60,000 nt of DNA from Takakia lepidozioides (lineage: Eukaryota > Streptophyta > Takakiopsida > Takakiales > Takakiaceae). The notes beneath the pieces are model-generated. The model saw only the letters and a list, made by a program, of their open reading frames with translations. It did not search any database and was not told the DNA's origin. The stretch covers positions 72,399,053 through 72,459,052 of the forward strand of contig CM060732.1 in the NCBI GenBank assembly GCA_030704615.1. The letters run 5' to 3'. Within the stretch, counting starts at the first letter, position 1; the number at the start of each line of letters is the position of its first letter. Position numbers and translations under genes: made by a program. This document shows, in pieces, positions 11,403 through 21,000 of this stretch.

Positions 11403-12321
11403 GGCACTGATCTGCAACAGGGAAGGCAGCGGACTCATTTTCTTCAACTCTTCCCTTCATCGTTGCTCTCGCTTCGCTCACTACAGGGGTCTCCTTCATT
11501 CATTATTCCCCCTTCTCTTCCTCTCTCCCCCGCCCCTCTTCTCCTTCCCCCCACTCGATCTTCCCTCTCTCGCACCAGCTGCTATCCGCTTGCATGCGAA
11601 TGGGCAAGGAAGAAAGAAATGAAGGAAGGGAGGAAGGGAGGGGAGGTTGCTCTTGAGCGACAGACAAAGAGAAGAGACAAGAAGTCTCGCTGACTTCCAT
11701 CTCCCCTTTTTTATTTTTATTTTTATTTTTATTTTTCTCGCGCTACTATTGTTTCCCCTGTTTAATAACTAAGCTCAAGCCTCACGGGGCTGCCGACCCG
11801 GTCGACTTTCCAAATACGTGGACAGATTCCACGTTTTTGTCCTGCGCAGAGAGTTGTACTTGCAGACTACGGAATTCTGCCCCCACATTTATGGATCTAC
11901 ACAGGTGTCTCAGATCCAAGTAGGTCTTCACTACAGATAAGATCCTGGCCCTCCAAGTTCTCAAGATTCTCGACCACTACCCTCGTGACAAGCGTCTCAA
12001 ACATAACAGGCGGTTCCGGTTGCTTCAAATTTTAGGAAACTATTAACCTGCGGTTGCGGTTATTTAATTTTTTTATAGCTAGATACGGTTACTTGCAAAA
12101 ACCTCAAATAACAGGTGGTTTTCATCAAATAACCACGGGTATTGGGCGGTTCTTTCAAAGGTTCTTGGCAAGGTTATCTGAATGCCTGACCTCTGCCGGT
12201 TCCTAACGGACCGGTTACTTCATTTTTTCAACCTCCGCCGGTCATATATATATAACCGGATAGGTAACCGCCGGGTATTAGAGAGAAATCTAAACCGCCC
12301 AACATTGATATGCTCTCTGGC
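11403..12321. other. Upstream region of the carrier gene, CT-rich leader and AT repeats
   Basis: On the gene's strand 11.5-11.7 kb is GA/CT-rich, as in many plant 5' leaders. A short (TTTTTA)n run lies at 11709-11738. From about 12.0 to 12.29 kb the bases CGGTT/AACCG recur in both orientations, and the ends form an imperfect inverted repeat (AGGCGGTTCCGGTT against AACCGGATAGGTAACCGCC). It may be an old MITE. No gene seen. Confidence 0.4.
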
Positions 12322-13104
12322 CAGGACTGGTATGTCCATTTTTTAATACCAGACTGGTCCTGGTATCAAACCTGGGTCCCACCCTTTTTTCATATCAGGC
12401 TGGTATAAGTATCTATATAGACATGAGCAACTTGGGTATGAATCTGGTATGAATTTTTATATTTTGGGCTGTATATGAGTATGGTACTGATATTGGGGGT
12501 ATATGAGCAGTGGTATGGTGTTTCATCCGTGACATTAATATCTCGCGTGATGTCAAAAACCATTTTTCAGACTCTATCACTGAGCTCGCTGATCTCCTGG
12601 AATCCATGTTCATATGTCGTGATGTCAAAAACCATTTCTGAGATTGATCACTAATCTCGTATCATCTCTGCTGATCTCCTGGAAACAGATCTCCTGGAAA
12701 CAGATTTAGATATAATTTAAGGTTTATGGTTATTCGAGTATACTGTTATTTAGTCCTAGATCTTAGTACCTGGATTTTTAATTTGTAACAGGTTTCAGCT
12801 GGCTATTAAAGCCGCACAGATCATCGAGCCTAACGCCAAACCTAATGCCATCACCATATTCATACCTAGCTCTGTCCACCATAAATTTGCCGTCCGTACG
12901 GGTATCGTGACCACACTGCACTTGCTCTTACCCAGACTGGTATGGTATGTGTTGGAGGGGGGGGGGGGATCCTAAAAAACATACTCCCCCCAATATGTGT
13001 ATCACATGGGTTCTTTCATACCCGACTGGTATGTTCTTCAATATATATGTATTCATACCTGTATTCCATACCTAGGTTCAACTAGGTATACCAGTCCAAC
13101 ATTG
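12322..13104. mobile_element. Degraded copy of the hAT-like MITE family
   Basis: This copy lies in the opposite orientation to the clean element at 39.4 kb. It shares the internal blocks around GGTATGTCCATTTTTTAATA near the left end and the stretch near TGTATCACATGGGTTCTTTC towards the right end. The right terminus reads CCAGTCCAACATTG, a near match to the family end; the left terminus has lost part of the inverted repeat. No matching 8-bp duplication is visible. An internal duplication of about 75 bp (GTGATGTCAAAAACCATTT, 12.53 and 12.62 kb) and a G tract at 12.96 kb are specific to this copy. Confidence 0.75.
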
Positions 13105-13675
13105 GACTTTACCTCTTAGGTCAAGAAGCAAAGCAAAACAGAAAGTAAAACAAAAAAAATGAGTCATGGTCTACTCATACTATCATAAGACTGGCAGTCT
13201 TTTTGTTTTTTGGCAGTTTTTAAATTTTTATTTTATTTTTTGCTTTCCAAACCTGGATGGATGAGCCTGGTAAGGTTAGCATCTTAGAACACCAAATTGA
13301 CTCCCGAACCATCCGCCATTTTCACTGGACGATGAAGAAACTTTATCTTTATCTTATCATCTTTTTTTTACCCCCTTACAGAATGATTATTTCTTCGATT
13401 CCCTGTGTAGATTATCATATATACATGTATACAATACCCCCTCTTTTCAATTCCTGGACCATCCTTTAATAGACAGCGCCCACCAACTCAGGGGGCTTTG
13501 TTTGGTTCAACTTGGGAACCCAATATCCCTCATGTGATGCGACACGCCCTTTTGTTGTTTCTTTTTCCTTTCCCACATGCAAATTATTGCCACACATAGT
13601 TTTCGGCACCTAACTTTCTTTCCGTCATATTATTTTCAAAGCAACTTAGGGGATATGACAATGGTCATCAAGCGT
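13105..13675. other. AT-rich intergenic sequence
   Basis: Nothing beyond AT-rich sequence was recognised between the MITE and the left end of the large inverted-arm element. Confidence 0.4.
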
Positions 13676-14496
13676 AAATGTTTGTATATGTCGTGCCGTT
13701 AAAAAGCAGTATTCATGGGGGTGCACTCCACCTGGCGGAATGCACCCCATCAGCTCCATCGAGTGCATTCCGAAATGCAGAATGCACCAGCCATTAGATT
13801 TTTTTTTTTTAAATTGACATTTCTTTATGCAGGGTAACTCCCCTCGTGTTGTGCATTCCCGGATTTTTGGGCCTTTCCCCGGGCTACCGCCCTCGGCGTC
13901 AAGCCCTTAAATCCGGGAACTCAGGGCACTACCCTATACGTAAGAACCTCATTGGAAAATCCTAGTGTATTTTGTGGGGCTTTAAAAAGCATAATTCCCA
14001 TTTATCCTGTTACGCTGTCGAGCCTATGGGGGCCCGTAATCTCAGATTACGCATAAAAAGACCAGTAATTCAGGACCTTGTAACCTTGTAATTCTGGATA
14101 TTCTCGATATGCATTCAGTTTTTACAGGAGTAAAGTCCTGTAACGCGATCTTTATGCAATTCAAGCTTCCCACGCCCTCGGGCTACCGCCCTGGGGGCTA
14201 TGGAATCTTGAATCGCATAAAGCCCTCGTTGCAGGACTTTACACATAGGGGGTAATGCCAAGCATTAGATGGGGCCCTGGAGTTGAATGCGAGGGAGCCG
14301 GTTCAGCCAGCGTGGACCCCCCCCCCGCCCCCCCATGCCCACCCCCGCCTCCGTCGCCCACACACCGCACGGCCCCTGCCACGCGGCACGCCTCCCCGCG
14401 CCTCATGTGCCCGCTGCGGGGACATGAGACGTGTCCTCACCCGCATCCCCATCCCACCTCCCATCCTGGGCATGCCATCGTCGTCCATCCCCCATG
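13676..14496 (+). repeat. Left inverted arm of the MULE
   Basis: The arm runs from near GTCGTGCCGTTAAAAAGCAG to near CGTCGTCCATCCCCCAT and pairs with 20547-21000 in reverse orientation. It contains a hairpin element (13832-13934) with ends GGGTAACTCC/GGCACTACCC and a central GGGCTACCGCCC. It also carries about 315 bp (13935-14250) missing from the right arm; that piece is itself a long imperfect palindrome with another GGGCTACCGCCC loop. The inner part is very C-rich (14315-14400). Confidence 0.85.
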
Positions 14497-15852
14497 CATG
14501 CCTTCACACTCCCCATGCATGCCATTGCATCCATATGACCCCATGCATCTAAAATGACTAGGGTAGGTGGAGAATACACGTACCAGCTTTCGCTTTCGTT
14601 TCTATTGTTGGCGTACCGCGTCCCGTCATGCGTCAATTGGGTAGACAACATTGGGCAATCGTTACGATGCAGGATGTATTCGCCGTGTTCGAAGGTTGCA
14701 ACGCTTGCGCAACAAACGTATCTTGCATGCAGGTCCTTGTTATCGCTCCAGAACGATCAACAGTACCATTGCGCTTCTTTGGATTTTCATTGTTCTCTTC
14801 GTCCAGTTTGTACCTTGCGGGTGAGTGATTTCTGTAATCAGGGATGCCTCGGCGTGAGCTTGGTCACGTGAGCACGTGAGCGCGTGAGCGCAACTACGCT
14901 CACGCCACGTCACGGGGCTCACTCCACGTCATCACACGTGAAGGCCGCGTCACCACGCGCCCAGAAAGAAGTGGAGTGTATTCCCGCGGATTGGCACCCT
15001 TTACCGCGGAAACAAGCTGGACGACATAATAAAAGGCATTGAATAAAGGATGGATGAATGTACAGTTGGATGATAAACAGATGGATGAGTGTGAAAAATG
15101 AATGTAGATGGATGAATGAGGGATGGATAAGAGTAAAATGGATGAATGTATAATGGATGTTGAGCAATGACAAAAATTCATGACAGGAAGATGCATGACC
15201 AAATCTTTTGACGAATGCACCTCGTATATGAAATGAGTGTGGAAGGTTTGTGGGGTGGATTAAAGAGTACAGAGGATGAATGTACAATGGATGTTGTACA
15301 AAGGAAAAAATTCATGAATGGAGCACGCATGAATACAGTGTAGATGAATGCACAATGGATATGAGAAGAGTCAGGGAGGTTTGTGAGATGGATTCATACA
15401 TATTGCAATTTAAACAAAAGGTGATTCTGTGATTATTATTTGTTCTAAAGGAACAACTACGGTGGAGGAAGGGGATTCAACGTTTTCCAGATAATATGAA
15501 AATGAATATTAAAATAATACAGTTCAGTCTGACTCAGAGTCAGTACAATGTATCCCCGCTTCCTCTGCATCTAAGTCTAAGTATTTTAGAACACCGGATC
15601 CACGCTGGATACACCTACGGCTGGCCACTAAAAAGTCAGGGGATAGGGACTCGGCCGCGTGAAGTGCCATTGCCTCGGCATAAACAGGAAGAAGAAAATT
15701 GGAAAGGGGGCTGTCGAAAACAGACTCGCCAGAAATGACTGTATCTCCTGAAGATCCACCGCTGCCTGTCCTGAAAGACAGCCTGAAGAGTTATTACTGT
15801 AACTTTGATGTTATCGAGAAATTGAGTATGACTCCCAAAGAGGGTTTAGCAC
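14497..15852. repeat. MULE interior: CACGTGAGC palindromes and GGATGAATG minisatellite
   Basis: No gene is recognised. At 14851-14960 the words CACGTGAGC, GCGTGAGCG, GCTCACGCC and CACGTC alternate in both orientations, giving several nested hairpins and G-box (CACGTG) cores. From 15030 to 15390 a degenerate minisatellite based on GGATGAATGTACAATGGATG occurs in two blocks, each followed by a copy of AAAAATTCATGA. Confidence 0.6.
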
Positions 15853-16423
15853 TTACTCACATGAAAAGTCGTTGTCGACCTGCTTATCTTCGGGATCGTC
15901 ATCATTTCGAATTTGAATCCGATCAGTCTGTGTGCCTGAAGTGGAGCCAGACAAAAGGGGGAGGAGCACTGTGTTGTAGAGGTCAGAATCACCCTCCATG
16001 CCAAAAAGGCTTCTTCCGCCTGCCTTGCATGCGTGGTAAGTTGCTCCTGCACCAGACAGGAGAACATGAACAGTTTGGAGGGGGGGATTTAAGCAGATGA
16101 AACTGTTGAAAGGAAACCAATTCGGAAGGGAAAAAACGAACCTGTGGACACAGAAAGATCGACCACCCGTGCAGAGCGGTGGCTGCATGACTCCAGCAGT
16201 ATTTGCATGAACGCTGATGACTTTTCCTTTGCACCTCTCCAGGGAGTGTCATCTGGTCTCTTCAGAGTCTGACTGGACTGCATGAAGTTGTACAAAATGT
16301 CATCGACATGGGGCTCATAGGGGGGGTTGACGAAACAACCCTGGTTAGAAATCTCAAAGCTGCGAATGGAGGATGGTGTCTTTGAGGTGCAAATCCTCCA
16401 CAGGCAGATCGCCTCGAACATCC
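15853..16423 (-). pseudogene. Possible amino-methyltransferase-like fragment inside the MULE
   Basis: On the minus strand a frame reading FVNPPYEPHVDDILYNF runs to ARVVDLSVST. A GT-AG intron (GTTCG...GTGCAG, about 16.14-16.04 kb) then joins it in frame to GATYHACKAGGRSLFGMEGD and DLYNTVLLPLL, ending in an acidic tail at 15853. An NPPY followed by VVDL-x3-TGAT-x2-AC-x2-GR-x3-G-x-E-x-D recalls the order of motif IV and motif I in beta-class DNA N4/N6 amino-methyltransferases. However, the spacing between the two is short (about 60 residues) and the glycine-rich loop is degenerate. It could be a captured host gene piece or an accessory transposon gene. The upstream limit (acceptor near 16423) and the function are inferred. 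Confidence 0.4.
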
Positions 16424-17307
16424 TCGTCTGGCAAAGATAGCAGGTTAGTGTGGTAATGGCTTCATGACATCCACGACTGTATGGCTTATGTAAACATTCG
16501 CATATTTTCGCCAGGTGCCATAGCTTGGGTCATGGTTGCTATATCCTGTACATACATGTGAGGTTCTAGTATGGAAAATGGTCACCAAACCCCTTGCATA
16601 CCACTTGGATGCAACAATGTTTACAGTCACTGAGGGAGCTCATTCCATGTCATTGCAACGCACCAAATCTCCTTACAAAAGATGAAAATGAATGCAAGGG
16701 ATGCGACTTCACAATTGGCGTTTTCTTTCACCACGGAAATGCTATGAATACTGTAATACCATTTCCATGCAACATAACAACTTCGCCTGGCATACAAAAT
16801 CACGTTAATCAAGGGTGAAATGCAGGCATGGAGCGAAGGGAATATGGATATGTACTCTGTTGCATTCATAAAATGTACAATGTAGCTTTAAGAACGAACT
16901 CCTCCATACATTCCATAGAAAACAAGAGAACTTTGCAGTTTCCTCAACTTCCAGCCTATGCGGTTTATTTGGCCTGGCCCTTCACAGTTCGCGACGATCC
17001 AACATGCATCAATATTTTCAGTCACTGAGCGAGCTCATTCCATTTGCATGTGCAACGCAACAAGTGTCTTTACAGAAGAAGATGAAACAGAATGCCATGA
17101 AACGTCATGAAAACAGACGCATTCTTACACTCAGCATACTGCAATGTCATTGTGGCCAAGCAAGAAAAAATGGAATCGTCATAAGAAGACATCTGAATTT
17201 CCGCCTGCCGCATCCTCATCAGGATGTGTACAATTGCCTCTTTGCATTCGTTCGTTCAGGCACAGGTGGCAGATGACGCTTTCTACCGCGTGCCTCCAGA
17301 ATTCCTT
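16424..17307. repeat. Diverged ~395-bp direct repeat in the MULE interior
   Basis: Two segments starting near 16610 and 17005 share CAGTCACTGAG(G/C)GAGCTCAT followed by further scattered matches, including a shared AAGATGAAA core. They look like an old tandem duplication. No coding potential was recognised; this may be an intron or spacer of the transposon. Confidence 0.5.
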
Positions 17308-20038
17308 CTATCTCACAAGTGAGTTGGTGTTTCCATCGTCAACCTCAATGAGAGTGGGGTCGTCTTGGGGATGATGAATACCCTCCTCCATTGTGGACGT
17401 CAAATCGCAAATTTTCCCTTTGGCTGCTCGAACCCTAACAAGAAGGTGTTGCTGTAAAACCGTGCTCTGTCTGGTCATGTCGAGAATCCGCTCGAACTCA
17501 GTTGATATCATTCCCAACAATGGCAGTCCTGGACTTTTCTGAGACGAATATGGTGATGAGTTGTGTGTGGAAGGAAGGGGAGGCGCTTTGGAGCGCATTG
17601 ATGTGGGTGATTGCGGTGGTGCAAACAGGCTATGAAGGCCTCCTCTGCTGCTGCCAATAAGGCTTCCACAATATTTTGCTATGGTGCCATCTTCCAAGTT
17701 GGGGTGCATCATTTGCAAAACCTTCACCTGATGTGCACACATATTCCCTTTGCGGGCATGACGACAATCGCAACACCCCCAGTTGGACTGTGGATTGTGA
17801 ACCGTATAAGTAGTCCCGTCATCCCAAATACATTTGACAGTTGCGATGCCCCTTCTGTCTGCGGAAGGTTGACGGAATCTGTTTGGCAAGCAAAATAGAG
17901 CTATAGACGAAGCCTTCGAGTCGCTTATTACGGATGAAGCCATATGTTTTGGCATAGGACATATACCAGTAATGAGTGAGCAAATCACCTGTGAGTTCAT
18001 GAATGAGCCAATCGACTCGTCTACTGACCAGTTTAGTCTTTGTGCATTTCAGCTGTGCCTTCAGATTTCCATGATAAGCTTCAATGGCGGCATTTGTGTC
18101 TTGTCTTGCGTGTGGAATGTTGCGAGAACCCAATGTCCACATCTTAGCTTCAGGAACCCACTCCTGCTCCAAGTTGTCACAAAATCCACTTAGAGTGGGG
18201 TACTTGAAATGCAAATTCACAAGTTCGCACACCGCCCATGCTTCACCTACGTCGCCCTCGTTTTTTGACGCACTATACATGATTTTAGACATGTCTTGCA
18301 TGACACATGCACGCAAATCTGCATCTTTGATCTTAGACACAACATTCTTTTGCCATGCTCTCCTCACATGCCAAAGGTATAGAAATACTGCAGGCTGCCC
18401 CCACATGGCCCTGACATAGAAAGACATGTGAGAACATTATAATGTGGAGAAGTGCAGAAAACCTCGGAGTTTCAAAGAGGTGTGAATTGACAATCACCTG
18501 ATTGCTTTTATTTCAGCATCTGCGTCATCAACAATGAAAGCATGTGGGCACCATCCTGCCTAGTCACCCTGAAGCTTCCCGTTCAGTGCAGACATCCATG
18601 GCTCCAAATCGATTGCCTTTGATCTCGCTGTGATGATGAATGCAACTGGGATTCCATTCAACCACTGGTCGAATACCATCATGGTGTATAGCGGGTACTA
18701 CATAAACAACAGTCAATGTACAACAATTCAGGCAAGTTTGAATGGAGAAAGATCTGAGGAGGACCTTTGTACAATGTGGGGATGCAATATGGCAAGTACA
18801 CCCTAAACTTGACTTCAACGATTGTAATGAAGAAAAAACAGAGATCACACCTTCTTCCCATTGGTTCCGAAGGTGGCGTCGCAAGCGACAATTCTATGAT
18901 GGCCAAATTTCAACATTTGATCTCGCTTCCACACTGTTTGTATGCCAAGAACGAATGGAAGATCAAGCTTGATGTCACTGGATGTCCAAGCCTTGTGGTT
19001 CTTTTCTTCTTGGTAGTAGAAAACATTGGCCATATTTTCATGCACCCACATGCGGACACTCTGGGCATCATTTGGGTGTTTTCTGAATGTCTCTTCATCG
19101 CATAGCGTCGCAAAATTGCGTATGTCTTGGGAGAGGAGAAAAGTGTCACGGTTGACGTCCAACCCTTGCTCCATCAACTCCTTCACTCGCATGGTGTGCT
19201 TGGCCATTATCTTGTTCATGCTTAGCCCAAGACGCAAATTGTGCAAAATCCATGACTTCATGTCATCACTAAGATGGGGAGCCATTGCACTTCGGTTCAA
19301 CTAACATGAAGGTCCGTGGCATATCTCACCTCTTCCATTTATATGTTGTTTCTCATGATAAACTATCTCCGCCATAGCAGGGTCCAGGTAGCATTGTTTG
19401 ACAACAAATCGGCACATGCAACCCTTCTCCTGTTTTGTTGTTTGTAGTCCTTACTTGTTTTGGTTTTTGTCCTTTGGATTGCGGCCCTACTCTAGGCTTC
19501 CTCCCCCTTTTCTTGGCTGGACCTGCACGCCATTTTTTGGCACGCATAACATCTGTTATCTCCACAGTGTTTTGGGTATTGTCTTGTGGGCCATAGGCGC
19601 AGTGATACATAGGAGCGGTTCTAAAAGGCCACTCATGTTTTTGGCATAGGTAAAGCAGAAGTGCATGGCTAGTGGGATTGGACACAACCTATATAGTGGG
19701 CAGCATTCATTTCATTTTTCATGAATCATGAATTCATACCTTGTAATGTTCATGGCACTATTGATGCGTGGTGCCTGAAGACTCCCAGCAGGGGTGCCCT
19801 TTTGTCGATGACTTCGGAAGGTGCATGGGGCCTCTTTCAGGGAGGACTCACCAGCAATGAAGTCGACCACCCGATTCCAAGGGATATATGCAATTTCAGC
19901 TGTGTTCTGATCATGTGTCTGTCCATGCCATTGGGACCTCCATTGCACGTCATGGTGTGTGAAAGTACCTGTCTTTTGGTGTTTGTAGCAGACCTTGCAG
20001 TTTACAAAGAAGGTGGGGCAAAATTTTGCCATCTTCAA
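17308..20038 (-). pseudogene. MULE transposase with FLYWCH-like, DDE and SWIM regions, inactivated
   Basis: Pieces read in order on the minus strand. Two Cys/His-rich N-terminal segments are at 20038-19712 and 19685-19430, the second with an AT-hook-like RGRKP. A FLYWCH-like exon at 19429-19329 contains CRFVVKQCYLDPAM. The transposase core (19300-18845) ends in VACDATFGTNGKKV, the first catalytic Asp. The next part (about 18.67-18.49 kb) contains FIVDDADAEIKAI, the second Asp. An exon from 18410 has YLWHVRRAW and NAAIEAYHG, the catalytic Glu. The SWIM finger CDCRHARKGNMCAH follows, then a low-complexity tail to 17308. An in-frame TAG (18560-18562) just before the second Asp and a frameshift near 17.86 kb before the SWIM finger disable it. 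Exon limits are approximate. Confidence 0.85.
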
Positions 20039-20546
20039 CCACTTCAGCCATGCTTACACAAACAAGATCCTTCTGAGTTTGTTGTTGTCTTCTTTCGCTG
20101 CCCTATCCTGCCACAAACGTCGTACTCTTTTATTCTGCTGGCAGATTATGGCATGTATAGCTGGTATATTTATGCATCAGACAACAAATTGCACCCTATG
20201 AAAGCACCAACTTCTTTATGTGGGCCAAACATGCACACAATTGCAATTTACTATGGAATGCTTCATGAACAACTGGTGCAAGATACAACAACAATTCGAT
20301 TTAGAATGTGAATGCAGAGTGACAGGGTAGGGACACGTTTCGGAAGCATGGAGAGAACGGAAATGCACGATGAGGGTAGCAAAACCCTCGATTGGGGTGG
20401 CAGTGTATGTGACCACGTGGCGTATATCTGAACGTCCATTCGTTTCCTCAGATTTGCCATTTGGAATTTGAATTCCCGTCAGAATGATTTTGAAACAGGG
20501 CATAATGTATGCTTAGGATACCATGTATGCTTGGGATAGCATGTAC

Positions 20547-21000
20547 TATGGGGGATGGACGACGATGGCATGCCCAGGATGGGAGGCGGGATGGGGATGC
20601 GGGTGAGGACACGTCTCATGTCCCCAGCGGGCACATGAGGCGCGGGGAGGCGTGCCGCGCGGTGTGCGGCGACGGAGGGGGGGGGGGGTTCCACGCTGGC
20701 TGAACCGGCTCCCTCGCATTCAACTCCAGGCCCCATCTAATGCTTGGCGGGGGTAATGCCCTGAGTGGAGGGCAACTCAGGGCATTCCCAGATTTAGGGG
20801 CCCGACGGTAGCCCAAGGGGAAGGCCCAAAAATCCAGGAATGCCCAACACCCGGGGCATTACCCTGAGTAAAGAAATGCCTTTAAAAAAAAATAAAAATC
20901 TAATGGCCTGTGCGGCATTCTGCATTTCGGAATGCACTCGAGGGAGGTGATGGGTGCATTCCGATGAATTCTGCTTTTCAACGGCACGATAAATACATTT
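20547..21000 (-). repeat. Right inverted arm of the MULE
   Basis: Reverse-orientation counterpart of the left arm. It carries a compact 114-bp palindromic element at 20751-20864 with ends GGGTAATGCC and GGCATTACCC, the cleanest copy of the small hairpin family also found in the left arm. It also contains a G tract at 20.68 kb. Confidence 0.85.

Larger units (their letters stand above)
13676..21000 (-). mobile_element. Mutator-like (MULE/SWIM) transposon with long inverted arms
   Basis: Two long inverted arms (13676-14496 and 20547-21000) enclose about 6 kb. That interior encodes, on the minus strand, a Mutator-like transposase with DDE core and SWIM zinc finger, plus an unrelated methyltransferase-like segment. 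Outermost ends correspond (TCGTGCCGTT(A/G)AAAAGCAG on the left, its reverse complement on the right). No 9-11-bp target-site duplication is evident, so the exact ends are uncertain by a few bases. The transposase has a stop codon and a frameshift, so this copy is inactive. An alternative is that the arms are two independent insertions of one repeat in opposite orientation; their outward symmetry and the transposase between them favour one element. Confidence 0.75.

Noticed and set aside
11463-11700. Small frames in the CT/GA-rich leader of the carrier gene
   Set aside because: Low-complexity sequence; both strands give Ser/Pro or Arg/Glu-rich frames without domains.
14255-14557. Open frames of about 100 codons in the left MULE arm
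   Set aside because: They are Pro/His/Ser-rich readings of a C-rich inverted arm; the right arm gives the mirror-image frames, so composition explains them.
15030-15390. CRISPR-like array
   Set aside because: The GGATGAATG words are irregular and degenerate with no constant spacer length; this is a minisatellite in a eukaryotic genome.
19721-20311. A 196-codon plus-strand frame
   Set aside because: It lies mainly antisense to the Cys/His-rich transposase exons, which carry recognisable motifs on the other strand.
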